Shown here: positions 6,115-12,009 of the stretch, piece by piece
Numbering within the stretch: the stretch's first letter is position 1
How the letters are laid out: each line of letters opens with the position of its first letter
NCBI GenBank assembly: GCA_020052325.1
Contig: JAGVPF010000066.1
Location: 1-15,673 of the forward strand
DNA from: an archaeon
Lineage (GTDB): Archaea > Micrarchaeota > Micrarchaeia > Anstonellales > Bilamarchaeaceae
DNA: 15,673 nt
Reading direction: 5' to 3'
Notes under the pieces: model-generated
Told to the model about the DNA's origin: nothing
Databases searched by the model: none
What the model saw: only the letters and a program-made list of their open reading frames with translations
Made by a program: the position numbers and the translations under genes

Positions 6115-7368
6115 ATGAAGGTCATCGCAGACCTGCACGTGCACAGCAAATACGCGAGGGCCACCAGCCCCCGCAACGACATACCCGGCTTATGCGCCGG
6201 GGCGAAAATCAAGGGCATCAATGTCATGGCCTCGGGTGACTTCACGCACCCGTCATACTTCAATGAATTGCGACGCGACCTTGCGCCTGCCGAAACGGGC
6301 ACCGGGCTGTACAGGTACGACGGGGTCCATTTCATCCTCTCGACCGAGCTGTGCGTCAGCTTCGAATTGAATGGCAAGAACAGGCGGATGCACCAGGTCG
6401 TGCTGGCCCCGTCATTGGAAATCGTGGCGCAGATGAACGAGCGGCTCTCAAGGTTCGGCAACCTGTCCGAAGACGGCAGGCCCACGCTTTCGGTTTCCTG
6501 CTCCCAGCTTGCGGAGGAGCTTTTCTCCATCTCAAAGGACATCGTAATCATACCCGCGCACGCGTGGACGCCATGGTTCTCTATTTTCGGTTCGAAGGCC
6601 GGGGTGGACTCGGTCGAAGAGGCGTTCGAGGACCAATCGTGCAACATATTCGCCCTTGAGACCGGCCTCTCAAGCGACCCTGCGATGAACTGGATGCTGA
6701 GCGCGCTCGACCGCTATTCGCTCGTTTCCAACAGCGATGCGCATAGCCTTGAGAAGCTCGGGCGCGAGGCGAACGTGTTCGAGCTCGACGCACTCGCCTA
6801 CCGCCCGCTCATCGATTCGATACGGACCCGCAAGGGATTCCAGAAGACATATGAATTCTATCCCGAGGAGGGGAAATACCATTACGACGGCCACAGAGAG
6901 TGCGGCATCATCTTTTCCCCCTCCGAATCCAAGAGCCACAACAATATCTGCCCTGTCTGCAGGAAGAAGCTGACAATCGGCGTGTTGCATCGCGTGAGCG
7001 ACCTTGCAGACCGCAAGCTTGGCTTTCGGCCGGAAGGCGTCGTGCCGTTCCAGCACATCGTCCCCCTGACGACCGTCATATCGAAGGCGATAAGGAAGCC
7101 CGAGACGTCCGTCGTTGTCCTGGAGGAGTACTCGAAACTCATACGCTACTTCGGGAACGAGTTCGCCGTCTATGAGTCCCCCGAGGAGCAGGTGCGCCTT
7201 GCGACTTCGAAGGAAATAGCCGACGCGCTTGCGCGCGTGAATTCCGGGAAAATCTCATGGGTGCCGGGCCATGACGGCGTCTTCGGCCAGCTCATACTCG
7301 ATGAAGCGAAGGCGGAAACAAAGAAAGGCGCGGTTGACCGGAAGCAGAAAAGCCTCGACGACTTCTAG
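6115..7368 (+). CDS. Endonuclease Q (PHP-domain repair nuclease)
   Basis: 417 residues, close to the length of thermococcal EndoQ. That enzyme nicks DNA 5' of deaminated bases (uracil, hypoxanthine) and abasic sites. The PHP metal-site motifs are DLHVH (6-10), SGDFTHP (40-46), E78, PAHAWTPW (147-154) and SNSDAH (205-210). A zinc-finger-like part follows: GHRECG (259-264) and CPVC (279-282), with Cys 263, 279 and 282 and a fourth ligand, perhaps a His, that I cannot fix. Next comes the conserved LTIGVLHRV (286-294). The extreme C-terminus QKSLDDF (411-417) is a PCNA-interacting (PIP) box, fitting the known PCNA link of EndoQ. Transcription is predicted to be leaderless. The stop codon shares the palindrome CTAG with the stop of the convergent DUF2085 gene. 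Confidence 0.95.
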   Translation: MKVIADLHVHSKYARATSPRNDIPGLCAGAKIKGINVMASGDFTHPSYFNELRRDLAPAETGTGLYRYDGVHFILSTELCVSFELNGKNRRMHQVVLAPSLEIVAQMNERLSRFGNLSEDGRPTLSVSCSQLAEELFSISKDIVIIPAHAWTPWFSIFGSKAGVDSVEEAFEDQSCNIFALETGLSSDPAMNWMLSALDRYSLVSNSDAHSLEKLGREANVFELDALAYRPLIDSIRTRKGFQKTYEFYPEEGKYHYDGHRECGIIFSPSESKSHNNICPVCRKKLTIGVLHRVSDLADRKLGFRPEGVVPFQHIVPLTTVISKAIRKPETSVVVLEEYSKLIRYFGNEFAVYESPEEQVRLATSKEIADALARVNSGKISWVPGHDGVFGQLILDEAKAETKKGAVDRKQKSLDDF

Positions 7369-8126
7369 CCCATTCGGGCATTTTTTTTGTGCGCGGCTTT
7401 TTTAAGCCCGGATTTCCCCCCGGGTTCGGGCATCTCCCCAGCATCCGCCTTATCCGGCTCTTGTTCGCGCTCAGCATGCCGGGCCTTCCGCGCTTTAAGA
7501 TAAGCATCCATCTCGTCATTCCCCTCAGCAGGCCCGCCGAATATGTTCACAAGGATTGGTATCGCGTAGAACGATGCGGCGAAACCCGCGGCCGCCCCGG
7601 TGAGCAGCCTCATCATGTTCGTGCTTTCGTATTCGAACGGGATGGCATTCCCGCCAAGCAGCGGCTTGTCAATCTCGGTAAGGAGCTGGAGCCCCCCGTC
7701 CACGGCAATCGGCACCATGGCGAGGATGAGGTAGGCGGCCGGATACATCGAGCGCGATTCCAGGCGCCGCACGAAGGGGTATACGGCCCCGGCAAGGAGC
7801 ATCGCAAAATAAATGCCGAAATCCCTTGAGCATACGGGCATCTTGTAACCTGTGACATCGCCGTTCACAACCCCTATGCCCCTGCGGTCATTAAGGTCGC
7901 TGACGTACCCCCCGCCCTGCGCGGTGCAGTCGTCAATCCAGAACGATTCGTTTTCATTGAAGACGCACAGCGAGCGCGAGAGCTTCTGGTGGCATGTCGG
8001 GGCGAAGGCGTCGTAAGCGAAACCCATGTCCTTCTGGAAGGCCAGGAATGGCACGAGAATCATCGAGCCGGCAAAGAACAGGAAGAACAGCATATATCCG
8101 GCGTAAGCGATTTTGGCCTTGTCCAT
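7365..8126 (-). CDS. DUF2085 membrane protein
   Basis: 253 residues. The signature motifs of DUF2085 are present in order: CHQ (45-47) with SRSLC (50-54), PVCSRDFGIY (97-106), AVDGGLQLL (141-149) and ESTNMMRLLTG (167-177). Membrane segments lie at about 7-30, 103-120, 128-148 and 172-196. The family occurs in archaea and bacteria and has no assigned function; the Cys/His motifs suggest a metal or redox site outside the cytoplasm. An insert at about 55-95 carries another Cys (C67, DDCTAQGGGY). The last 50 residues form a charged tail rich in Lys, Glu and Ala (ARKARHAEREQEPDKADAGE), part of which is encoded by the terminator of the opposing gene. A TATA box lies 26 nt upstream, so the gene is probably leaderless. 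Confidence 0.88.
   Translation of the reverse strand: MDKAKIAYAGYMLFFLFFAGSMILVPFLAFQKDMGFAYDAFAPTCHQKLSRSLCVFNENESFWIDDCTAQGGGYVSDLNDRRGIGVVNGDVTGYKMPVCSRDFGIYFAMLLAGAVYPFVRRLESRSMYPAAYLILAMVPIAVDGGLQLLTEIDKPLLGGNAIPFEYESTNMMRLLTGAAAGFAASFYAIPILVNIFGGPAEGNDEMDAYLKARKARHAEREQEPDKADAGEMPEPGGKSGLKKAAHKKNARMG
7368..7388 (+). terminator. Short hairpin plus T8 after endonuclease Q
   Basis: GCCC-ATTC-GGGC (7368-7379) forms a short stem, followed by A and eight T (7381-7388). It starts at the last base of the endonuclease Q stop codon. The same bases encode the Lys/Asn-rich C-terminus of the opposing DUF2085 protein. Confidence 0.6.
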
Positions 8127-8148
8127 CGGCGTAAGCTAGGTGGAAAGG

Positions 8149-8159
8149 TTTTTTAATTA
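8149..8159. promoter_or_regulatory. TATA region serving two divergent genes
   Basis: TTTTTTAATTA lies in a 64-bp gap. On the minus strand TTAAAAAA is centred 26 nt from the ATG at 8126 (leaderless). On the plus strand TTTTAATTA would start transcription near 8181, just at the Shine-Dalgarno site of the PRC-barrel gene. Confidence 0.5.
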
Positions 8160-8178
8160 GTTTCACGATTAAAAAGAC

Positions 8179-8187
8179 AAGGTGATC
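8179..8187 (+). promoter_or_regulatory. Strong Shine-Dalgarno site of the PRC-barrel gene
   Basis: AAGGTGATC matches the complement of the archaeal 16S 3' end and sits 3 nt before the ATG at 8191. It decides the start in favour of ATG 8191; the in-frame GTG at 8182 is part of the site. Confidence 0.7.
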
Positions 8188-8190
8188 GCA

Positions 8191-8442
8191 ATGAGCACAA
8201 AACTATCTAGACTCTACGGCATGGACATCTTCACCGATTCGGGGAAGTTCATCGGCAACGCACAGGACTTCATCGTCGACCTTGAAGGCGGCGAGGTTTC
8301 CAGGATTCTGATTGAGGCCCTCCCGGTCGGCAAAGAGGACGCGAAGAAAGCCCTCCGCGAAAAGAGCATTCTCTACAAGAACGTGAAATCCGTCGAGGAT
8401 GTCATCGTCGTAAGCAAGGGCCCGGCCGTGCACCCGCAGTGA
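8191..8442 (+). CDS. PRC-barrel domain protein
   Basis: 83 residues, essentially one PRC-barrel domain. The typical opening is LYGMDIFTDSGKFIGNAQDFIVD, with the G-x-x-IG-x-x-x-D pattern, then EVSRILIE and the closing ILYKNVKSVEDVIVVS. Small stand-alone PRC-barrel proteins are common in archaea. Some (CdpB type) work with SepF/FtsZ in cell division, others bind RNA or other proteins; which applies here cannot be told from sequence. It is cytoplasmic, with no signal peptide. It is followed 7 bp later by a tiny two-helix membrane protein in the same orientation, so the pair are probably co-transcribed and may act together at the membrane. Confidence 0.9.
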   Translation: MSTKLSRLYGMDIFTDSGKFIGNAQDFIVDLEGGEVSRILIEALPVGKEDAKKALREKSILYKNVKSVEDVIVVSKGPAVHPQ

Positions 8443-8449
8443 TTCGCCC

Positions 8450-8641
8450 ATGGGAAGCACTCTGAAGAATATTATTCTCCTTGTGATTTCACTGCTGATA
8501 GGAATCGGCGTCACCTACATGGGCACATCGCTCATGGAAGGGACGTACCCTATCGACCAGCAGCTCCAGATAATCTTCGCTGTCATCCTAACGATTTTCG
8601 CCTACACCGCTTTCTATTTCATGACCAAGGGCGGCGGCTGA
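8450..8641 (+). CDS. 63-aa two-helix membrane protein
   Basis: Two membrane segments, at about 7-29 (NIILLVISLLIGIGVTYMG) and 38-58 (LQIIFAVILTIFAYTAFYF), are joined by a short acidic/polar loop (EGTYPIDQQ). It ends FMTKGGG. I do not recognise a family. It starts 7 bp after the PRC-barrel stop and has no promoter of its own, so it is likely the second gene of that operon. Its last 17 codons and stop overlap the 3' end of the dephospho-CoA kinase gene on the other strand. Confidence 0.75.
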   Translation: MGSTLKNIILLVISLLIGIGVTYMGTSLMEGTYPIDQQLQIIFAVILTIFAYTAFYFMTKGGG

Positions 8642-9118
8642 CAGCCATTTATCTATCTTCTTTTTCAGTCTTTCATCCGGGACAACCACTACCAGCCCTT
8701 CCCCGGGCTGGCCGTATATTATTATGTCCCTCCTGCCCGCGCTTCTTATGAACGCAAGGGCGGTAAGGTCCTCCTCGCCGTCGATTAGGACGGCTCCGCC
8801 CTTCTCTATCAGCATAGGGGCGTCGGCTATAATAGACTCGGAGAGCGTCCCGGGCGGGTTGCTGTACCGGGATGGGTTCCTGAACGCGTTGTCGAGTATC
8901 GCCTTCCTTTCCGGTTCAAGGCCCTGCCTCATGAAAAGATGGTCAAAGACAGCCAGGTGCGGGAGTACCCCCGCGCCAAGCAAGCCGAGCGTGCAGACAT
9001 CTCCAATGGATATAATGCGGTGCGTCCTGCCGAGTTCCTTCAGCCCTTCGTAACCCTTCTGGAGCCTGCCAAGGGGTGATTTAAGCGTCGCCCTCACGCT
9101 GGCCGGGATGGTGACCAT
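8588..9118 (-). CDS. GTP-dependent dephospho-CoA kinase (DUF359 family)
   Basis: 176 residues, matching the archaeal DUF359 enzyme that uses GTP to phosphorylate dephospho-CoA in the last step of CoA synthesis. Conserved blocks are SIGDVCTLGLL (37-47), LAVFDHLFMR (55-64), NPPGTLSESI (87-96), LIDGEEDLTALAFI (111-124) with the acidic GEEDL active-site region, and YGQPGEGLVVV (135-145). It is soluble, without a signal peptide. The TATA element TTTTAAAC lies about 25 nt upstream of the ATG, so the gene is probably leaderless. The last 17 codons overlap the tail of the small membrane protein on the plus strand by 54 bp. Full family length and intact motifs argue that the overlap is real rather than a missed stop. 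Confidence 0.93.
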   Translation of the reverse strand: MVTIPASVRATLKSPLGRLQKGYEGLKELGRTHRIISIGDVCTLGLLGAGVLPHLAVFDHLFMRQGLEPERKAILDNAFRNPSRYSNPPGTLSESIIADAPMLIEKGGAVLIDGEEDLTALAFIRSAGRRDIIIYGQPGEGLVVVVPDERLKKKIDKWLSAAALGHEIESGVGENR

Positions 9119-9138
9119 GGGGGATTAACCCCGCCCGA

Positions 9139-9147
9139 GTTTAAAAC
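9139..9147 (-). promoter_or_regulatory. TATA box of dephospho-CoA kinase
   Basis: GTTTTAAAC read on the minus strand is centred about 25 nt before the ATG at 9118. It sits in the 35-bp gap after the stop of the large Asp-rich gene. Confidence 0.5.
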
Positions 9148-9153
9148 GCTGCC

Positions 9154-10638
9154 CTAAAGCTCGCTTACCTCGATTGTGATTGCGGTCAAATCCGCCCGGT
9201 TCATGTGCGGCGTCACCTCGATTCTTTTGAAATCATCGGTGACTATTATGGTCGTCTTCAGGTCCTCGGGGAAAGCATATCCGGTCTGGACCGGGCTCCC
9301 CCCGCAGGTGATGTCGAAGATGGCCGCTCCATCCCCATCCACCCCGAGGTATGTGAAAACGTAGCCCCCCACGGTCTCGGTTGAGCCTGTATGGATGGTG
9401 CCGGTGAAATTCCCGACCGTGGACTCTATGCATGCAGGGCCCGGAGTGCCTCCGTCGCCTATGCCGCCGTCACTTATCCCCCCGTCTGAAACAGGGGGCA
9501 GGTCCTCCACGATTATCGTAACTGAGGTCTCCGTAGAGTTGCTCATGTGCGGCGTAACCCGAAGGCGCTTTCCGTCGGCTGGAATATCCACCGTGGTTTC
9601 TTCATCCTCATTGAACTGGTAGACGCTGACGCTGGTGCCTCCGATGCATGCAACATTGAGGATGGTCTTGCCATCAGGGCTCAGGCCGGCATAGCTGAAT
9701 ATGTAGCTGCCGACAACCTGCTCGGCGCCTAAGCCGATTGAAGAAGAGAAGTATCCATTTGCCGCGCCAGGGCAGGTGAGCGGCCCGCCATCAGTCGTTC
9801 CTCCGTCGGTCACGCCACCATCAGTGACGCCGCCGTCGATGGTTCCTCCATCGGTTCCTGTGTCCCCTCCGGTATCTGCATCCGTGTCAGCGTCCAAATC
9901 GACTCCGGCATCCATGCCCGTATCGGCATCCGTGTCAGCGTCCATGTCGGAATCCGCGTCTGCGCCTCCGTCGAAGTCCGTATCGGCATCCGTATCCATG
10001 CCGCCGTCGACAACATTGCATCTCATCGTGGCGCTAAGCCTGGCCCTCTTCGGGTCGGTCACCAGGACCTGCGTCGCTGTGACGTCTATTTCTATGACTG
10101 TCGTAACGACGCCGAATGTCACCGTGGAGTTCTCCCTTATCGGCACGTTGTCGCCGCTCGGGCCGACAAGCACATGGCACGAATCCAGGACATCGACAAT
10201 CGCCCTCTGCTCGCCCGCGGATTCATCCGTGGTCTCAAGCCTGAAATTGAAATCGCCGATTGGAAGGATGTCGCTTGAATTCAGCAGGCCGGATACCGTC
10301 TGCGGCGTGCAAACCGGCTCCACCGGGACGCAGTCCCCGCCGTCCGAGCCCCCGTCGCTTCCGCCGTCGGCATCCCCGCCGTCGGTTATGTCTGCATCCG
10401 TATCCGCATCGGGACCTCCATCATTCTGGACCCCGCCGTCGTTGTGCTGGCTGTTCGGCGGAATGGGCACGTAATTATCGATGGTCCGATCGCCGCACGC
10501 GTGCAGGCTCAGGGCTAAGACAACGCCTGCCCCCGGGGCAAGCAGCCACTTGGAAAATACGCCTTTCGTTTCCCTTTCCTCGTTCCCCTTAATCCCGATA
10601 ACCTTTTCAGAATCCGTGTCCTTGTGCAATCTGTTCAT
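9154..10638 (-). CDS. Secreted lipoprotein-like Asp-rich repeat protein, paralog 1
   Basis: 494 residues. A charged 26-residue N-region starting MNRLHKD is followed by a signal-like helix (GVFSKWLLAPGAGVVLALS) ending in LHAC-GD, with C48 as a possible lipidation Cys. Then come an acidic linker (66-102, DGG/DADTDAD), domain A (about 103-207; Cys 103, 110, 154, 207), a long acidic linker (208-287, DTDADTD then TDGG repeats), beta domain B1 (289-380), a DGG linker (381-401) and beta domain B2 (403-494). B1 and B2 share VG-(S/G)-Y, a central Cys (C331, C445) and RVTPHM/EVTPHM. These are likely extracytoplasmic beta-sandwich domains on flexible polyanionic spacers that could bind divalent cations. 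The function is unknown; a surface adhesin or S-layer-associated protein is my inference. A paralog lies immediately upstream and another at the window edge. Confidence 0.85.
   Translation of the reverse strand: MNRLHKDTDSEKVIGIKGNEERETKGVFSKWLLAPGAGVVLALSLHACGDRTIDNYVPIPPNSQHNDGGVQNDGGPDADTDADITDGGDADGGSDGGSDGGDCVPVEPVCTPQTVSGLLNSSDILPIGDFNFRLETTDESAGEQRAIVDVLDSCHVLVGPSGDNVPIRENSTVTFGVVTTVIEIDVTATQVLVTDPKRARLSATMRCNVVDGGMDTDADTDFDGGADADSDMDADTDADTGMDAGVDLDADTDADTGGDTGTDGGTIDGGVTDGGVTDGGTTDGGPLTCPGAANGYFSSSIGLGAEQVVGSYIFSYAGLSPDGKTILNVACIGGTSVSVYQFNEDEETTVDIPADGKRLRVTPHMSNSTETSVTIIVEDLPPVSDGGISDGGIGDGGTPGPACIESTVGNFTGTIHTGSTETVGGYVFTYLGVDGDGAAIFDITCGGSPVQTGYAFPEDLKTTIIVTDDFKRIEVTPHMNRADLTAITIEVSEL
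9778..10017 (-). repeat. In-frame tandem repeats coding Asp-rich linker (paralog 1)
   Basis: The plus strand shows GTATCGGCATCCGTGTCAGC-like 6-bp-periodic sequence, read on the minus strand as D-A-D-T-D-A-D. The left part (9779-9864) is a 12-bp-type unit coding T-D-G-G. The units are imperfect but keep the frame. Smaller stretches of the same kind are at 10336-10443 and 9436-9498. Confidence 0.75.
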
Positions 10639-10640
10639 TG

Positions 10641-10650
10641 TCTCCCACCC
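10641..10650 (-). promoter_or_regulatory. Ribosome-binding site of paralog 1
   Basis: Read on the minus strand this is GGGTGGGAGA, 2 nt before the ATG at 10638. The identical ten bases precede the start of paralog 2, which supports both starts. Confidence 0.6.
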
Positions 10651-10695
10651 TCTCCTCTGTTAATATTGTTGTATAAATGTGATATATATGCTAAG

Positions 10696-10704
10696 ATTTT
10701 TAAA
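10696..10704 (-). promoter_or_regulatory. TATA box of paralog 1
   Basis: Minus-strand TTTAAAAAT is centred 62 nt upstream of the ATG, giving a leader of about 35 nt. The same nonamer sits 58 nt upstream of paralog 2. The leader here is AT-rich (ATATATATC) but lacks the perfect inverted repeat seen upstream of paralog 2. Confidence 0.5.
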
Positions 10705-10735
10705 TAAATTCGCTCCGGTTGATTGGGGAAATAGG

Positions 10736-10760
10736 AAAAGAATATTAGAAAAAGGAAAAA
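10736..10760 (-). terminator. U-rich terminator of paralog 2
   Basis: Directly after the stop codon at 10762-10764 the minus strand reads TTTTTTCCTTTTTCTAATATTC and then TTTT. This is a U-rich archaeal-type termination zone without a hairpin. Confidence 0.55.
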
Positions 10761-10761
10761 A

Positions 10762-11895
10762 TCAGGGGTTCTTGACTTCTATCCCCACCGAAACTACCGT
10801 CGCTGTGACGTAGTGCGGGGTAACCTCTATCACTTTGCCATCGACCGCAACGGTCAGCGTGGTCTTCACATCCTCTGGGAACGCGTAGTTCGTCTCCACG
10901 GCGTTGCCGCCGCACGAGATGTTGAACAGCGCGTTGCCGCTTCCGTCCACGCCAAGGTACGAGAAGGCATAGCCGCCCACGTTCTCGGTGCTGCCGACCG
11001 GAATCGAGCTGCTGAAGGTGCCTGTGGTCGCATCCACGCATGCGACCGGGCCGGAGTCCGTATCGACCCCGCCGTCGGTGGTTCCCGCGTCAACGTCCGT
11101 ATCGGCATCGACGTCAGTGTCAGCGTCGACGTCCACATCGGCATCAAGCCCGCCGTCCATGTCAGTATCGGCGTCCGTGTCAGCGTCTACGTCGGTATCC
11201 GCATCGACATCCGCATCCATGTCGGCATCGGCGTCCGCGCCTCCGTCTGTGACTCCGGCGTCGGTTTCCTCCTCTATGCACCTCATCGTCGCGGTAAGCC
11301 TTGCCCTCTGGTCCGTAAGCGTCACCTGCTCGGCCTTCACATCGACCTCTATCTTGCCCGCAAGCGCCACGATTGTGACAGTCGCGTTCTCGCTGATTGC
11401 GACGTCGTCGCCGTTAAACACCGGCACGTCGCAGACATCGTTGAGGTCAACCACCGCAATCTGCTCGGATGAGGATTCAATGGTGCCTTCCAGCTCGACC
11501 CTGTAGTCGCCAACGACCAGCGGGGCGGAACCGGCGGTGATAATCGCCGAGACCGTCTGCGGCGTGCAAATCGGAGTCGGGGCTTCGCAGCCCGCGTCAG
11601 CGTCGGTATCAGCATCCGGGCCCGTATCAGAATCGGGACCCGTATCAGTATCGGCATCCATGTCGGAATCGGCATCCACATCCGGCCCGGCATCCTGGTT
11701 CGCCGGCGGAATCGGCACGTAATTATCAAGAGTCTGGTCTCCGCAGGCGTGCGCGCTGAGCGCGAGCATCGCTACGGTCGTCGGGGCAAGTAGCCACTTG
11801 GAGAAAACGCCCTTCTTCTTTTCATCCCCCGAATTGCCCTTCTCCCTCCCTTCCGGTCCCTTCTCTGATTCAACATCCTTATGCAGTCTGTTCAT
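10762..11895 (-). CDS. Secreted lipoprotein-like Asp-rich repeat protein, paralog 2
   Basis: 377 residues, a shorter paralog of the gene downstream. The N-region MNRLHKDVESEK and the signal-like GVFSKWLLAPTTVAMLALSA are followed by HAC-GD (C51). An acidic linker runs from 67 to 102, and domain A from about 103 to 206 (CTPQTVS, VVGDYRVELEG, ARLTATMRC, as in paralog 1). A long acidic linker (208-284, DADADMDADVDADTD-type) leads to one beta domain (286-377; CVDATTGTFSSS, VGGYAFSYLGVDG, NISCGG, IEVTPH). It lacks the second B domain of paralog 1. It is probably exported and lipid-anchored; the lipobox (A-H-A-C) is weak, so a simple membrane anchor is an alternative. It has its own promoter with an inverted repeat, and a U-rich terminator, so it is a separate transcription unit. 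Confidence 0.85.
   Translation of the reverse strand: MNRLHKDVESEKGPEGREKGNSGDEKKKGVFSKWLLAPTTVAMLALSAHACGDQTLDNYVPIPPANQDAGPDVDADSDMDADTDTGPDSDTGPDADTDADAGCEAPTPICTPQTVSAIITAGSAPLVVGDYRVELEGTIESSSEQIAVVDLNDVCDVPVFNGDDVAISENATVTIVALAGKIEVDVKAEQVTLTDQRARLTATMRCIEEETDAGVTDGGADADADMDADVDADTDVDADTDADTDMDGGLDADVDVDADTDVDADTDVDAGTTDGGVDTDSGPVACVDATTGTFSSSIPVGSTENVGGYAFSYLGVDGSGNALFNISCGGNAVETNYAFPEDVKTTLTVAVDGKVIEVTPHYVTATVVSVGIEVKNP
11044..11274 (-). repeat. In-frame tandem repeats coding Asp-rich linker (paralog 2)
   Basis: 6-bp-periodic sequence (plus strand GTCNGTATCNGC-like) coding D-A-D-T/V/M-D on the minus strand. A shorter stretch at 11590-11697 codes the first linker. Unit order differs from paralog 1, which points to independent expansion and contraction. 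Confidence 0.75.
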
Positions 11896-11897
11896 GA

Positions 11898-11907
11898 TCT
11901 CCCACCC
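11898..11907 (-). promoter_or_regulatory. Ribosome-binding site of paralog 2
   Basis: Minus-strand GGGTGGGAGA, 2 nt before the ATG at 11895, identical to the site of paralog 1. Confidence 0.6.
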
Positions 11908-11917
11908 ACTTGTTAAA

Positions 11918-11948
11918 GTTTTTGTCTATTTGTGTTTTAGACAAAAAC
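11918..11948. promoter_or_regulatory. Perfect 11-bp inverted repeat, candidate operator
   Basis: GTTTTTGTCTA (11918-11928) and TAGACAAAAAC (11938-11948) are perfect inverted arms with a 9-nt spacer. The repeat starts right next to the TATA box on the minus strand and spans the predicted start site (near 11927). Such a position suits a dimeric repressor. A hairpin in the 5' leader is the alternative. Confidence 0.55.
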
Positions 11949-11957
11949 ATTTTTAAA
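11949..11957 (-). promoter_or_regulatory. TATA box of paralog 2
   Basis: Minus-strand TTTAAAAAT, centred 58 nt before the ATG, predicts a leader of about 32 nt. The same nonamer occurs upstream of paralog 1. Bases 11958-12009, up to the 3' end of rpiA, hold nothing else I can name. Confidence 0.5.
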
Positions 11958-12009
11958 CATGCTTTATACCGCTAAGAAGACGCTCCCCCGGGTTTTTTAC
12001 CCTAATAAA

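Noticed and set aside
9841..10000. CRISPR-like look of regularly repeated DNA (also 11090-11250)
   Set aside because: The units are 6-12 bp, in frame and without unique spacers; they code Asp-rich linkers. No cas genes are near.
9776..10474. Long plus-strand frame coding a Ser/Pro/Ala/Val-rich repeat protein; a similar one at 10988-11506
   Set aside because: They are mirror images of the Asp-rich linkers on the minus strand. The minus frames have leaders, ribosome-binding sites, TATA boxes and conserved domains shared by three genes; the plus frames have none.
11990..12002. GGGT-TTTTT-ACCC mini-hairpin after rpiA
   Set aside because: Four pairs only and no U-tract following it on the minus strand.
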